A stretch of DNA of 64,000 bases from WHSW01 sp963742205 (GTDB lineage Bacteria; Actinomycetota; Thermoleophilia; Solirubrobacterales; 70-9), in the NCBI GenBank assembly GCA_963742205.1, contig CAVUKZ010000011.1, positions 1 through 64,000 on the forward strand, given 5' to 3'. The notes under the pieces are model-generated. The model did not search any database. It was not told the DNA's origin and worked only from the letters and a program-made list of their open reading frames with translations. Shown here in pieces: positions 30,909-39,211 of this stretch; the stretch's first letter is position 1, and each line of letters starts with the position of its first letter. A program made the translations under genes and the position numbers.

Positions 30909-31886
30909 TCAGCCCAGGTAGGAGTCGCCCAGCAGCGAGGCCAGCGTCTCGAAGGCAGCCGACGTCCAGCGCTCGTCGAGCTCGCGGGGGCCAGCCGCGC
31001 GGATCGCCCGCTCCCAGGTCAACGCCCGGGCGATCTTGCCTAGCCGGCACGCGAGCTCGAGCGCGTCGACGAGCTGGGCGTGAGGCGCCAAGTCCGAGAA
31101 GGCGTCGAGATACGCGTCGCGGACGCGGCGCACCGGGCGGCGGTCGGCGCTCGAGTGGAGCAGCGCGCGCTCGACGAATCCCAGCGGCAGCAGCATGCTC
31201 GCGAAGGGGTGCGCGACGACGCTGTCGCCCCAGTCATAAAAGCGCGCGTGCTGGAAGCCGCCGTCCACCCCGGCCAGGATGTTCCAGGGATGGAGGTCGT
31301 TGTGGTCGATGGTGGCGGGCGCGGGCATCTCCGCCAGCCGCTCCGACCAGGCGCAGACGGCGTCGCGCAGCCCCTCGACCCGCTCCAGCATCGCCCGCTC
31401 GGACTCGGTGCCGCGCTCGTCGATCTGGGCGTGGGCGGCCTCGATCGCCTCCTCGAACCGGTTGGGCATGACCTCGGGCCGCATGTCGTTGACGCCGGCG
31501 GCGAGCATGCGCTGCGCGTGCGGCGCCAGGTCCCGCTGCAGGCCCGCGTACTGGGGCATGACCCCGACCAGCGCATCGAGCAGCTCGGCGCCCTGCGCCC
31601 GAGCGCCGAGCTCGGGGCCGCCGTCAGGGAGCAGGATCCAGGCCCGCTCGACGTCGACGCCGAGGGGCGTCAGGATCCGGTCCGGGACCACCTCGGCCAG
31701 GAGCTCGTACAGCGGCGCCTCGAACGCCGTCGCCGCACTTGCGGCCTTGAGCCACACCGGCCCGGCGGTCGTCGCGGCGCGCAGGATCGTCGCCCATGGC
31801 CGCTCGCGCACCGACTCGAGCTCGCCGGTGCGCTCGATCCCGGAGCGCGCTAGCTGCTCGTCGACCCAGACCGCCCGTGCGGTCAC
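30909..31886 (-). CDS. Aminoglycoside-phosphotransferase-fold kinase
   Basis: 325 residues. The protein-kinase-like APH fold is marked by the catalytic loop DHNDLHPWNIL and the metal-binding segment FYDWGDSVVAHPFASMLLPL. The N-lobe is less canonical (AGPVWLKAASAATAFEAPLYELLAE contains the expected Lys). Such actinobacterial enzymes phosphorylate small alcohols; a resistance role is not implied. It overlaps the upstream dihydrofolate-reductase-like gene by ATGA. Confidence 0.82.
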   Translation of the reverse strand: MTARAVWVDEQLARSGIERTGELESVRERPWATILRAATTAGPVWLKAASAATAFEAPLYELLAEVVPDRILTPLGVDVERAWILLPDGGPELGARAQGAELLDALVGVMPQYAGLQRDLAPHAQRMLAAGVNDMRPEVMPNRFEEAIEAAHAQIDERGTESERAMLERVEGLRDAVCAWSERLAEMPAPATIDHNDLHPWNILAGVDGGFQHARFYDWGDSVVAHPFASMLLPLGFVERALLHSSADRRPVRRVRDAYLDAFSDLAPHAQLVDALELACRLGKIARALTWERAIRAAGPRELDERWTSAAFETLASLLGDSYLG

Positions 31887-32425
31887 ACGGGCGCGTAGTT
31901 CAGATAGACGACGCCGTTGTCGTACGTGTCGGATTTCGCGAGCCCGAGCTTCGTTGGGGAGGCCTCGGGCGGGAACAGGCGCGGGCCCTCACCTCGGGTC
32001 AGCGGGAAGACGAACAGATGCAGGCCGTCGATCAGGCCGTCGGCGAGCATCGCCCGGACGAGGGTTCCGCTACCGCTCACGTAGAGGTCGCCGACCTCAT
32101 CCTTGAGCTTGCGGATGGCGTCGGGGTCGTACGCGCCCACGATCTCGGAGTTGCGCCAGGTGGCCTTCGTCAGGGTCGAGGAGACGACGTACTTGGTCGT
32201 GTCGTTGAAGAACGGCGCCCCCGGGTCGTCCTCGACGGTCCGCGTCGACCAGGCGGGCTCGAACTCCTGGTAGGTGGTCCGGCCGAGCAGGATCCCCTTC
32301 GACGACCCGGCGAACGCGGCGATCGCCTCGCCCATGCCCGGATCGAAGCCATAGTCGAAGGTCCAGACCGGCGCGTCGATGACCCCATCGACGCTCATGA
32401 ACTCGTGCACGTGGATCTCGCCCAC
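31883..32425 (-). CDS. Dihydrofolate reductase-like (RibD C-terminal domain) protein
   Basis: 180 residues. EFMSVDGVIDAP, GILLGRTTYQEF, KYVVSSTLTKATW, DLYVSGSGTLVRAMLADGLIDGLHLFVFPL: the RibD_C/DHFR-like fold common in actinobacteria, with an NADPH-binding GSGTLVR segment. Substrate unknown. Start GTG at 32425 is favoured by GGAGGAG just upstream; a longer reading to 32464 crosses that ribosome site. Translationally coupled to the APH-like kinase. Confidence 0.83.
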   Translation of the reverse strand: MGEIHVHEFMSVDGVIDAPVWTFDYGFDPGMGEAIAAFAGSSKGILLGRTTYQEFEPAWSTRTVEDDPGAPFFNDTTKYVVSSTLTKATWRNSEIVGAYDPDAIRKLKDEVGDLYVSGSGTLVRAMLADGLIDGLHLFVFPLTRGEGPRLFPPEASPTKLGLAKSDTYDNGVVYLNYAPV

Positions 32426-32520
32426 ATCTCCTCCGTCCGCGTTGAGCTTTGGTCGCAGTGACACCGTGTTCTAGCGCCCGCGTTTAGCTCGCGCTGATTC
32501 CCGCGCGGGATCCTCAGCCC

Positions 32521-34395
32521 ATGACGCCGCGCCAGCGACGAAGGCGGCGACTCTCGCACCGGCGCCGTCACAAGCTGCTCGCCGCCACGATCATCCTCAC
32601 GGCGACGGTCGGGGTCTCGGCCGCCGCCGCGGCGGTCTGGGTGATCGACGTCGCCGACGACGAGCCGGCGCTGGGCCACCGGACTGCGCTGCGGCTCGGC
32701 GCGCCCTCGGAGATCCTCGCCGCCGACGGCTCCCGGCTCGGCTACGTCAGCTCCGACACGATCCGCGAGCCGATCGCGGGTCGGCGGATCCCGTCGGAGC
32801 TGGGCGACGCCACCGTGGCGATCGAGGACCGCAACTTCTACGACCACGGGGCGCTCGACTACGGGGCGATCGCACGGGCCGCGGTCGCCGACCTGCAGGC
32901 CGGCAAGGTCGTGGAGGGCGGCTCGACGATCACCCAGCAGCTGGTCAAGAACCTCTACCTCACGAACCCCGGCGAGACCCTGGCGCGGAAGGTGCGCGAG
33001 GCCAAGCTCGCGATCGAGCTCGAGCAGCGCCATTCGAAGCGCTGGATCCTCGACCACTACCTGAACTCGGTCGCTTACGGGACGACCGGGGGCGTGACCG
33101 AGGTCGGTGTGCAGGCCGCCTCGCGCACCTACTTCAGCCGCCCCGTCACCGCCCTCGACCTGCGTCGCTCCGCGCTCCTCGCCGGGCTGCCGCAGGCGCC
33201 GACGGACTACGACCCCGTCGTGCACCCGCACCGCGCGCGGGAGCGACGCGACGAGGTGCTCGACCAGATGTATTCGCAGGGCTACATCAACGCCCACCAG
33301 CGCCACCGCGCCAAGGCCGCCGGGCTCGGGCTCGACCCGGGCGAGCGCTACACGACCGTTCACGACCCGTACTTCTTCGACTACGTCCAGCAGCAGCTCA
33401 TCCGCCGCTACGGCGTGCGGACGGTGCGCGACGGCGGCCTGGCGGTCCACACCACGCTCGACCCGCGGCTACAGGCGCTCGCGCAGGCGGCGGTCGACGA
33501 CGGCGCTGCGCGGCTCGGCGGTCCGTCGGCGGCGCTGGTGGCGACCGACGTGGCGACCGGGCATGTGCTGGCGATGGCCTCGTCCACCGACTACGCCAGC
33601 GCCCAGTTCAACATCGCCGCCGAGGGGCACCGCCAGCCCGGCTCGGCGTTCAAGCCCTTCGTCCTCGCGACCGCGCTGAAGCAGGGGGTCAACCCGTACA
33701 AGACGTTCTACGACGGCTCGAGCCCGGTGACGCTGTACCCGTACGGCCACGAGGGCGAGCCGTGGACCGTCAACAACGCCGAGCCGGGCGAGGGGCGGAT
33801 GAGCGTCGTCCAGGCGACCACCGACTCGGTGAACGCCGTCTACGCGCAGCTCGATCTCGATGTCGGGCCCGAGAACGTCGCGGCGACGGCCCATGCGCTC
33901 GGCATCACCAGCCCGCTGGACGGCTTCCCGTCCGAGGGCATCGGCGGCCTGCGGGTCGGCGTGTCCCCGCTGGAGATGTCGGACGCCTACGCGACCTTCG
34001 CCGACGGTGGCGTCCACCACCCGTCGTCGGCGATCGCCGAGGTGGACTTCCCGGGACACGTCGATCGCCTCGGCGCGCCGACGCCGACCCGAGCCCTGGC
34101 ACCCGCGCTGGCCGCGGAGGAGACGCAGGTGCTGAAGACCGTGATCGCCTCGGGGACCGGCACCGCCGCCGACATCGGCTGCCCCGCCGCAGGCAAGACG
34201 GGCACCACGGACGAGCAGACCGACGCGTGGTTCGTGGGCTACACCCCCCGGATCTCGACGGCGGTGTGGACCGGCTATCCGGCCGCCCGCGAGTCGATGG
34301 GCCCGAGCGCCTTCGGCGGCTCCTACGCAGCCCCGATCTGGCACCAGTTCATGGACGCCGCGCGTGGCGACTACTGCGGGGCGTTCACCGGCTGA
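32521..34395 (+). CDS. Bifunctional penicillin-binding protein (class A)
   Basis: 624 residues. Basic N-terminus, one membrane anchor (LAATIILTATVGVSAAAAAVWV), then a GT51 glycosyltransferase: VAIEDRNFYDHGALDYGAI (catalytic Glu ~102), EGGSTITQQLVKNLYL, and RKVREAKLAIELE. The transpeptidase has SxxK at Ser375 (GSAFKPF), TDSVN (SxN), and AGKTGTT (KTG). It polymerises and cross-links peptidoglycan at the outer face of the membrane. Ends soon after the KTG domain, so there is no PASTA or Lys/Gln-rich tail. Monocistronic. Confidence 0.95.
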   Translation: MTPRQRRRRRLSHRRRHKLLAATIILTATVGVSAAAAAVWVIDVADDEPALGHRTALRLGAPSEILAADGSRLGYVSSDTIREPIAGRRIPSELGDATVAIEDRNFYDHGALDYGAIARAAVADLQAGKVVEGGSTITQQLVKNLYLTNPGETLARKVREAKLAIELEQRHSKRWILDHYLNSVAYGTTGGVTEVGVQAASRTYFSRPVTALDLRRSALLAGLPQAPTDYDPVVHPHRARERRDEVLDQMYSQGYINAHQRHRAKAAGLGLDPGERYTTVHDPYFFDYVQQQLIRRYGVRTVRDGGLAVHTTLDPRLQALAQAAVDDGAARLGGPSAALVATDVATGHVLAMASSTDYASAQFNIAAEGHRQPGSAFKPFVLATALKQGVNPYKTFYDGSSPVTLYPYGHEGEPWTVNNAEPGEGRMSVVQATTDSVNAVYAQLDLDVGPENVAATAHALGITSPLDGFPSEGIGGLRVGVSPLEMSDAYATFADGGVHHPSSAIAEVDFPGHVDRLGAPTPTRALAPALAAEETQVLKTVIASGTGTAADIGCPAAGKTGTTDEQTDAWFVGYTPRISTAVWTGYPAARESMGPSAFGGSYAAPIWHQFMDAARGDYCGAFTG

Positions 34396-34458
34396 GGTTG
34401 ACCCCTGCCCGAGCGCGCGACGAGGCGTGCGCGGTATCCGACCCGGAGGGCGTCCTCA

Positions 34459-35110
34459 TGCGTCGTACCGTCCTCGTCCACCTGCGCGCCCAGTGGGCGG
34501 GCTTTCTGGCCCTGTTCCTCGTGCTCGCCGGAGGCACCGCCTACGCCGCCGACACCGTCTTCTCGACCGACATCGTCGACGGGGAGGTGAAGCACTCCGA
34601 CCTCGCCGGCAACGCTGTCACGTCGACCAATATCTACAACGGGTCGGTCCTCAGCCCAGAGATCGCCACCGACGCGGTCAAGGAGCTCGAGATCGCCGAC
34701 AGCTCGATCGACGGTGGCGAGATCATCGACAACCACTGGGCGACGACGACCTGGCGACGAACTCCGTCGCCGCCTCGGAGCTTGCGAGCAACACGGTGAC
34801 CGGCGCGAAGGTCGCCAACAACTCGCTGACCACGGCCGACGTGGCCGGCGCCGACTCGAATGGCGCGATCAGCCTCCCGGCCGGCTCCGTCGCGAACAGG
34901 CGTTGCGAGCAATTCGACATCACCGTCGGGGGCGCGAAAGCCAACGAGGCGATCGTGATCTCGACCAGGGCGTCGAGCCAGGAGGGCATCCTGATCTACG
35001 GTCAGCGCGTACCTGCCGACGGCCACGCGACGATGTCCGTCTGCAACCACTCGGGCACGACCCAGGCAGCCATCACCAACCTCCCGATCCGCACCGTCAC
35101 ATACGGCTAA
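34459..35110 (+). pseudogene. Secreted AKVxNxSLT-repeat protein, one frameshift
   Basis: The start at 34459 has GGAGG eight bases upstream. Signal peptide: MRRTVLVHLRAQWAGF, hydrophobic core, GGTAYAAD. Then short repeated units DLAGNAVTSTNI, NGSVLSPEIATDAV, and after a 1-nt loss near 34735 (frame change) LATNSVAASELASNTVTGAKVANNSLT. The C-terminal ~80 residues form a separate domain with two cysteines. This repeat style is frequent in exported proteins of related actinobacteria and is thought to form a beta-solenoid-like stalk. Joined length about 217 residues. The coherent halves make a sequencing error possible. Confidence 0.65.
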
Positions 35111-35117
35111 AGCGAAC

Positions 35118-35138
35118 GGCGAGGGCGAAGCCCTCGCC
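35118..35138 (+). terminator. GC hairpin after the AKVxN-repeat gene
   Basis: GGCGAGGGC-GAA-GCCCTCGCC, a perfect 9-bp stem with a 3-nt loop, eight bases after the stop codon. No T run follows, so its action as a terminator is probable but not certain. Part of the right arm belongs to the 17-nt repeat described next to tRNA-Phe. Confidence 0.45.
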
Positions 35139-35251
35139 ATCTGGCGAGGCCCGGGCGGGCTGGGCGAGGAGGCCGAGGCGACGCGTGCTCTGCACGCGAG
35201 CCGACCGCCGACAACGCCGAGCCCGTCCGGGGGCCGCCAGATGGCGAGGGC
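35130..35251. repeat. 17-bp inverted repeat including the tRNA-Phe 3' end
   Basis: GCCCTCGCCATCTGGCG occurs at 35130-35146 and, inverted, at 35235-35251. The right arm contains the last ten bases of tRNA-Phe and seven bases beyond it. About 88 nt separate the arms. The two copies are inverted, not direct, so this is not a classic att duplication. It could fold the tRNA trailer into a long hairpin or be a remnant of a rearrangement. Confidence 0.6.
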
Positions 35252-35314
35252 CGGAATCGAACCGGCGACACCACGATTTTCAGTCGTGTGCTCTACCAAC
35301 TGAGCTACCTCGCC
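35242..35314 (-). tRNA. tRNA-Phe (anticodon GAA)
   Basis: 73 nt on the minus strand. Acceptor GGCGAGG pairs with CCTCGCC, D arm GCTCAGTTGGTAGAGC, anticodon arm CACGA-CTGAAAA-TCGTG with GAA at the apex, T arm GCCGG-TTCGATT-CCGGC, discriminator A. The 3' CCA is not encoded (TCT follows), so it is added by enzyme. Confidence 0.97.
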
Positions 35315-35328
35315 CGCGGCGGGTAAGG

Positions 35329-35529
35329 CTAGCGCTCGTTGCCGCGCCGGTAGTTGCCTGTCGCGCGCGCCATCAGCTGCTGCGCGGTCGCCGCGTCCGC
35401 GCCGTCCACACGGTCGAGGAAGGTGCGAGCACGAGCGCCGGCGAGCGTCGTGACCACGCGCCCGTCCCGCGCGATTCGGACCCGGCCATCCTTCGTCGGC
35501 CGCCAGCTGAAGCCGAGGTCGGAGCTCAC
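35329..35529 (-). CDS. Small conserved protein, 66 aa
   Basis: Starts with GTG at 35529, overlapping the upstream LOG-family stop as GTGA. Sequence: WRPTKDGRVRIARDGRVVTTLAGARARTF, then DGADAATAQQLMARATGNYRRGNER. Basic and compact, with a short beta hairpin followed by a helix. No named family recognised. The tight coupling to the preceding gene supports it as real and is the reason for accepting so short a frame. Confidence 0.6.
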   Translation of the reverse strand: MSSDLGFSWRPTKDGRVRIARDGRVVTTLAGARARTFLDRVDGADAATAQQLMARATGNYRRGNER

Positions 35530-35996
35530 CCGAGCGCCAGCGCCACGGCCGCCTCCGGATCGGAGGCGACCTTGATCTGAGTGTCGCCGCCCGGCGGAGG
35601 AAGGCTCAGCTCCCAGCTCCCCAGCGCGATCACCGGCCGCCCGAGCTGCCGTGCGTGCGCGATCTCGGACAGCGTGCCCCAGGCTCCGCCGATCGCGATC
35701 ACCGCCTCGCCCGACGCGACGACGGCGAGGTTGCGAGCGATCCCGGTCGCCGCCGCCACGGCGTGCGTGCAGTGCGGGTTCGCGTCCGCGGGGTCGTCGC
35801 CGGGGACGATCCCGATCACGGTGCCGCCGGCCTCGGCGGCACCCCGGGCGGCGGCCTCCATGACCCCGCCGCGGCCGCCGCACACCACGACCGCACCGGC
35901 CTCGGCGAGCCGCCGGCCCACCTCGGCGGCGGTTGCCGCGAGCTCGTCGCCGGCGACACCGGCGCCGATCACCGAGATCTGCCGGGGACGAGTCAA
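35526..35996 (-). CDS. LOG/TIGR00725-type Rossmann protein
   Basis: 156 residues: ISVIGAGVAGDE, VVVCGGRGGVMEAAARGAAEAGGTVIGIVPG, VIAIGGAWGTLSEIAHARQLGRPVIAL. These are the PGGxGT-like (here GGAWGTLSE) and GGRGGVM elements of the lysine-decarboxylase-like/LOG fold that cleaves nucleotide N-glycosidic bonds, although the PGGxGTxxE motif is altered. TTG 35996 overlaps the helicase stop as TTGA and gives the expected N-terminus; the long upstream reading is antisense noise. Confidence 0.82.
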   Translation of the reverse strand: MTRPRQISVIGAGVAGDELAATAAEVGRRLAEAGAVVVCGGRGGVMEAAARGAAEAGGTVIGIVPGDDPADANPHCTHAVAAATGIARNLAVVASGEAVIAIGGAWGTLSEIAHARQLGRPVIALGSWELSLPPPGGDTQIKVASDPEAAVALALG

Positions 35997-38347
35997 ACCG
36001 CGCGGGCCGGGCGCCGCTCGGCGGCGACCAGGTTGATGATCGAGTCCATGAGGTCGAGCGCGCCCGCCTTGTGCAGGGGCTCGTTGAGGTTTCCGCACTT
36101 GGGGCTCTGCACGCAGGATGGGCAGCCGCTCTCGCAGGGGCACTCGCCGATGAGGCGCGCCGCGTCGCCCACGAGGCGCTCAAACTCGTCGTAGCCGCGG
36201 CGGGAGATGCCGACGCCGCCCGGGTGGCCGTCGTAGATGAAGATCGTCGGCAGCCCCGTCTGAAAGTGGATGTTGGTCGAGAGCCCGCCGATGTCCCAGC
36301 GGTCGCACATCGCGAGCAGCGGCAGCACGGCGATCTGGCTGTGCTCCGTCGCGTGCAGGGCCCCGAGGAGCACCTCCGCAGGCAGTGCCCCGGGGCCTGC
36401 GAGCGCGTCGTCGAGCACGTACCAGAGCGCCTGCGTGGGGAAGTTCTGCTCGGGGAGCTCGAGCTCGACCAGGTCGATCACCGAGTGGTCGGCGAGGCTC
36501 TTTCGCTGGTAGGCCATCACCTGCTCCGTGACCGATACCTCGCCGAAGCGAAGCTCCACGTTGGTGCCGGTCCGGGGCCCGATCGCGCGCTCGGCCCCGG
36601 TCGCCTCGATGAAGACCTCGGTCTCCGTCTTCGGCTGCGTGTACCAGTCGCCCTCGAAGGCGTCGACGATCGCCCGCCGCCCGTCGACGTCCAGCTCGGC
36701 GACCTCGTAGGAACGCCCCATGTGGAGGTAGATCGCCCCCGGATGGACGGTCGAGAAGGCGCGCTCGGCCTCGACCTGGCCGATCATCTCGCCCGAGGAG
36801 CGCTCGACCACGGCCACCGAGTCGAGCGACGCGGAGCGCAGCGAGATGTCACCCGCCGGGTAGCCCGGTCCCCGCGGCAGGTAGCGGCCGTCGCGGCCAC
36901 GGCGCAGCTGGCCGGCGGCCACCAGCCGGTCGGCGCGCTCGCGCCACGGGCCGCCCAGAATCTCGTCGTCCGCGCCTCCGGGCTGCTCGGGGGTGCCGCC
37001 GAGCGGCGCCTCGTAGGCCGCCGCCAGCAGGTGCGCGGTGTGGATCCGCTCGTTGGTGTGGTCGAGGATCGCCGCCTCCACCGGGCGGTCGAGGAACTCG
37101 TCCGGGTGGCGGCAGAAGAACTGGTCGAGCGCGTCCTCGCCCGCGACGTACAGCGAGATCCCCTCGCTGCGCCGCCCTGCGCGGCCCCACATCTGCCGCA
37201 GGCTGGCGACCGTGCCCGGAAAGGTGACGCAGATCGCCGCATCGAGCTCGCCGATGTCGATCCCGAGCTCCAGCGCGTTGGTGGCGACCACCGCGAGCAG
37301 GTCTCCGCGCGCGAGTTCGGCCTCGATCGCACGCCGCTGCTGCGCCGTGTACCCGGCGCGGTAGGGGGCGATTCGCGCCGCCAGGCCGGGCTCGCCCAGC
37401 TCCTGGAGGCGCATCCGGGTGAAGCGCAGGATCAGCTCGATCCCGCGCCGGCTCTTCAGGAAGCAGATCGTGCGCGAGCCGTTGATCACCAGGTCCGCGA
37501 GCAGCTCCGCCACCTCGGAGAGCACCGAGCGCCGGCGCATGGTCCGCTCGTCGATCACCGGCGGGTTCCAGATCGCGATCCGGCGCTTCGCGCGCGGGGC
37601 GCCGTCGGAGTCGACCAGCGCGAACTCGGAGCCGACGAGGCCGCTCGCGAGTTCGGCCGGGTTGGCGATCGTCGCCGAGGCGCAGATGAAGCGCGGCTCC
37701 GAGCCATATACGCGCGCGACCCGGCGCAGCCGGCGCAGCACGTTGGAAACGTGGGAGCCGAAGACGCCCCGGTACGTGTGCGCCTCGTCGATCACGACCC
37801 AGCGCAGGTTGGAGAGGAAGTCGCCCCAACCCTTGTGGTGGCCGAGGATCGCCATGTTGAGCATGTCCGGATTGGTGAGCACCAGGTTCGCCCGCCGGCG
37901 GATCGCGGGCCGATCGTCCTTCGGCGTGTCCCCGTCGTAGATCGCGTGGCGGAGCTCAGCGAGGCCCAGCTCCGACAGCTTGCGTGCCTGGTCTTGGGCG
38001 AGCGCCTTCGTCGGGTACACGTAGAGAGCCCGAGCCTTCGGGTCGGCGGCGATCGAGTCGAGCACGGGCAGGTTGAACGACAGCGACTTGCCCGACGCGG
38101 TGCCGCTGGTGACGATGACGTCGCCGTCCTGCGCCGCCGCGAGCGCCTCCAGCTGGTGCGTGTAGAGCTCCTCGATCCCCGCGCGCGACAGCGCCGCCGC
38201 GAGCGGGGGCGAGAGCGTCGAAGGCGCCTCGACCGTGCGCGGGATGCGGCCGTCCTCGACGCTGGTGGCAACCAGTCGGTCGTCGCGCTCGCCCGCCTCG
38301 AGCAGCCGCTCCCAGGCCAGCGGCGGAGCGTCGGCGAGCCCGGTCAA
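35993..38347 (-). CDS. DEAD/DEAH helicase with C-terminal Cys cluster (YprA/MrfA-like)
   Basis: 784 residues. Superfamily-2 motifs: YTHQLEALAAAQDGDVIVTSGTASGKSLSF read as Q-like motif and Walker A (GTASGKS), VYPTKALAQDQ, LTNPDML, DEAHTYRGVFGSH, SATIANP, NALELGIDIGELDA, QMWGRAGR. The DUF1998-type C-terminus ends with four clustered cysteines (CPCESGCPSCVQSPKCG), a zinc or Fe-S site known in MrfA helicases that act in repair of cross-linked DNA. Start TTG 38347 overlaps the folP stop as TTGA. About one third of the longer open frame upstream is antisense to folP. Confidence 0.9.
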   Translation of the reverse strand: MTGLADAPPLAWERLLEAGERDDRLVATSVEDGRIPRTVEAPSTLSPPLAAALSRAGIEELYTHQLEALAAAQDGDVIVTSGTASGKSLSFNLPVLDSIAADPKARALYVYPTKALAQDQARKLSELGLAELRHAIYDGDTPKDDRPAIRRRANLVLTNPDMLNMAILGHHKGWGDFLSNLRWVVIDEAHTYRGVFGSHVSNVLRRLRRVARVYGSEPRFICASATIANPAELASGLVGSEFALVDSDGAPRAKRRIAIWNPPVIDERTMRRRSVLSEVAELLADLVINGSRTICFLKSRRGIELILRFTRMRLQELGEPGLAARIAPYRAGYTAQQRRAIEAELARGDLLAVVATNALELGIDIGELDAAICVTFPGTVASLRQMWGRAGRRSEGISLYVAGEDALDQFFCRHPDEFLDRPVEAAILDHTNERIHTAHLLAAAYEAPLGGTPEQPGGADDEILGGPWRERADRLVAAGQLRRGRDGRYLPRGPGYPAGDISLRSASLDSVAVVERSSGEMIGQVEAERAFSTVHPGAIYLHMGRSYEVAELDVDGRRAIVDAFEGDWYTQPKTETEVFIEATGAERAIGPRTGTNVELRFGEVSVTEQVMAYQRKSLADHSVIDLVELELPEQNFPTQALWYVLDDALAGPGALPAEVLLGALHATEHSQIAVLPLLAMCDRWDIGGLSTNIHFQTGLPTIFIYDGHPGGVGISRRGYDEFERLVGDAARLIGECPCESGCPSCVQSPKCGNLNEPLHKAGALDLMDSIINLVAAERRPARAV

Positions 38348-39189
38348 GCCAGCCCTCCGGCGACCGCCGCCGCGACGCGGACGGCGTCGAGCGCCTCGAG
38401 GTCGTGGAGCCTCAGCACCTCGACCCCGGCGGCCGCGGCGAGGGCCGCGGCCGCGATGGTCGCCGGGCCGCGCTCGCCGGGGTCGAGCCGAGCCTCCCAC
38501 GAGCCGGCGGCGATCGCGCCCAGGAGGTCCTTGCGCGACAGGGCCAAAAAGAGCGGGCGCCCGAGCTCGCGCAGCTCGGGCAGACGCCGCAGGATCTCGA
38601 TCCCGTCGTCGGTGTCGAGGTCGAAATCGAGCCCCGGGTCGAGCGCGACCTGCTCGGGGTCGACGCCCGCGGCAACCGCGCGGTCGAGGCCGGCGGCAAA
38701 CCACTCGCGCAGGTGCGCGACGACGTCGTCGTAGTGGGGCGGCTCGCGATCCACCCGTGGCGGGCCCTCGATGTGCATGAGCACATAGCCGCAGCGGCGC
38801 TCGGCGATCAGCTCGAGCATCTCGGGGGTCCCGCCGCCGATGTCGTTGATCGCCGCCGCCCCCGCATCGAGCGCCAGGCTCGCGACCTGCGGCGAGAACG
38901 TGTCGGCGAGCACCGGCACGCCCGCCTCCGCGGCCAGGCGCTCGACCGTGGGCACCAGCCGCGCCGCCTCCTCGGCCGCGGGCACGGGCGGGCCGCTGCG
39001 CGCGGCGACGGCGCCGACGTCCAGCAGATCGAATCCCGACTCGACCAGCGCGAGACCGTCCGCGACCGCGCGCTCGGACGTGCCGCTGCGCGCGCCGGCG
39101 AAGAAGGAGTCGTCGGTGACGTTGACGATCCCGGCACCGAGCGGGGGACCGAACTCAACCGTTTCGTCTGCGAGTCGCCATGCCGTCAC
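38344..39189 (-). CDS. folP: Dihydropteroate synthase-like protein
   Basis: 281 residues, TIM-barrel. Recognisable: GAGIVNVTDDSF (residues 19-29), AINDIGG (113-119), LMHIEG, LDPGLDFD (184-190) and ALSRKDLLGAI (216-226). DHPS joins p-aminobenzoate to the pterin diphosphate in folate synthesis. Three normally invariant blocks differ: TPDSF is TDDSF, the loop GGESTRPG is GAVAARSG (59-66), and GIGFGKT is GLDFDLD. It may have lost or changed activity. GTG 39189 is the start; it is divergent from the HAD gene 22 nt away. Confidence 0.75.
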   Translation of the reverse strand: MTAWRLADETVEFGPPLGAGIVNVTDDSFFAGARSGTSERAVADGLALVESGFDLLDVGAVAARSGPPVPAAEEAARLVPTVERLAAEAGVPVLADTFSPQVASLALDAGAAAINDIGGGTPEMLELIAERRCGYVLMHIEGPPRVDREPPHYDDVVAHLREWFAAGLDRAVAAGVDPEQVALDPGLDFDLDTDDGIEILRRLPELRELGRPLFLALSRKDLLGAIAAGSWEARLDPGERGPATIAAAALAAAAGVEVLRLHDLEALDAVRVAAAVAGGLA

Positions 39190-39211
39190 CGGTCACTAAG
39201 TTAGTCCGCGC

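Noticed and set aside
30909..31886. Aminoglycoside resistance gene
   Set aside because: Only the general kinase fold is supported; the context is ordinary and the family is broad.
35242..35314. tRNA-Phe as an active integration site
   Set aside because: No integrase, phage gene or direct 3'-end copy in the window; the copy seen is inverted.
35993..38704. 903-residue version of the helicase
   Set aside because: The first ~120 codons are antisense to folP and Arg-rich; TTG 38347 overlapping the folP stop gives the right start.
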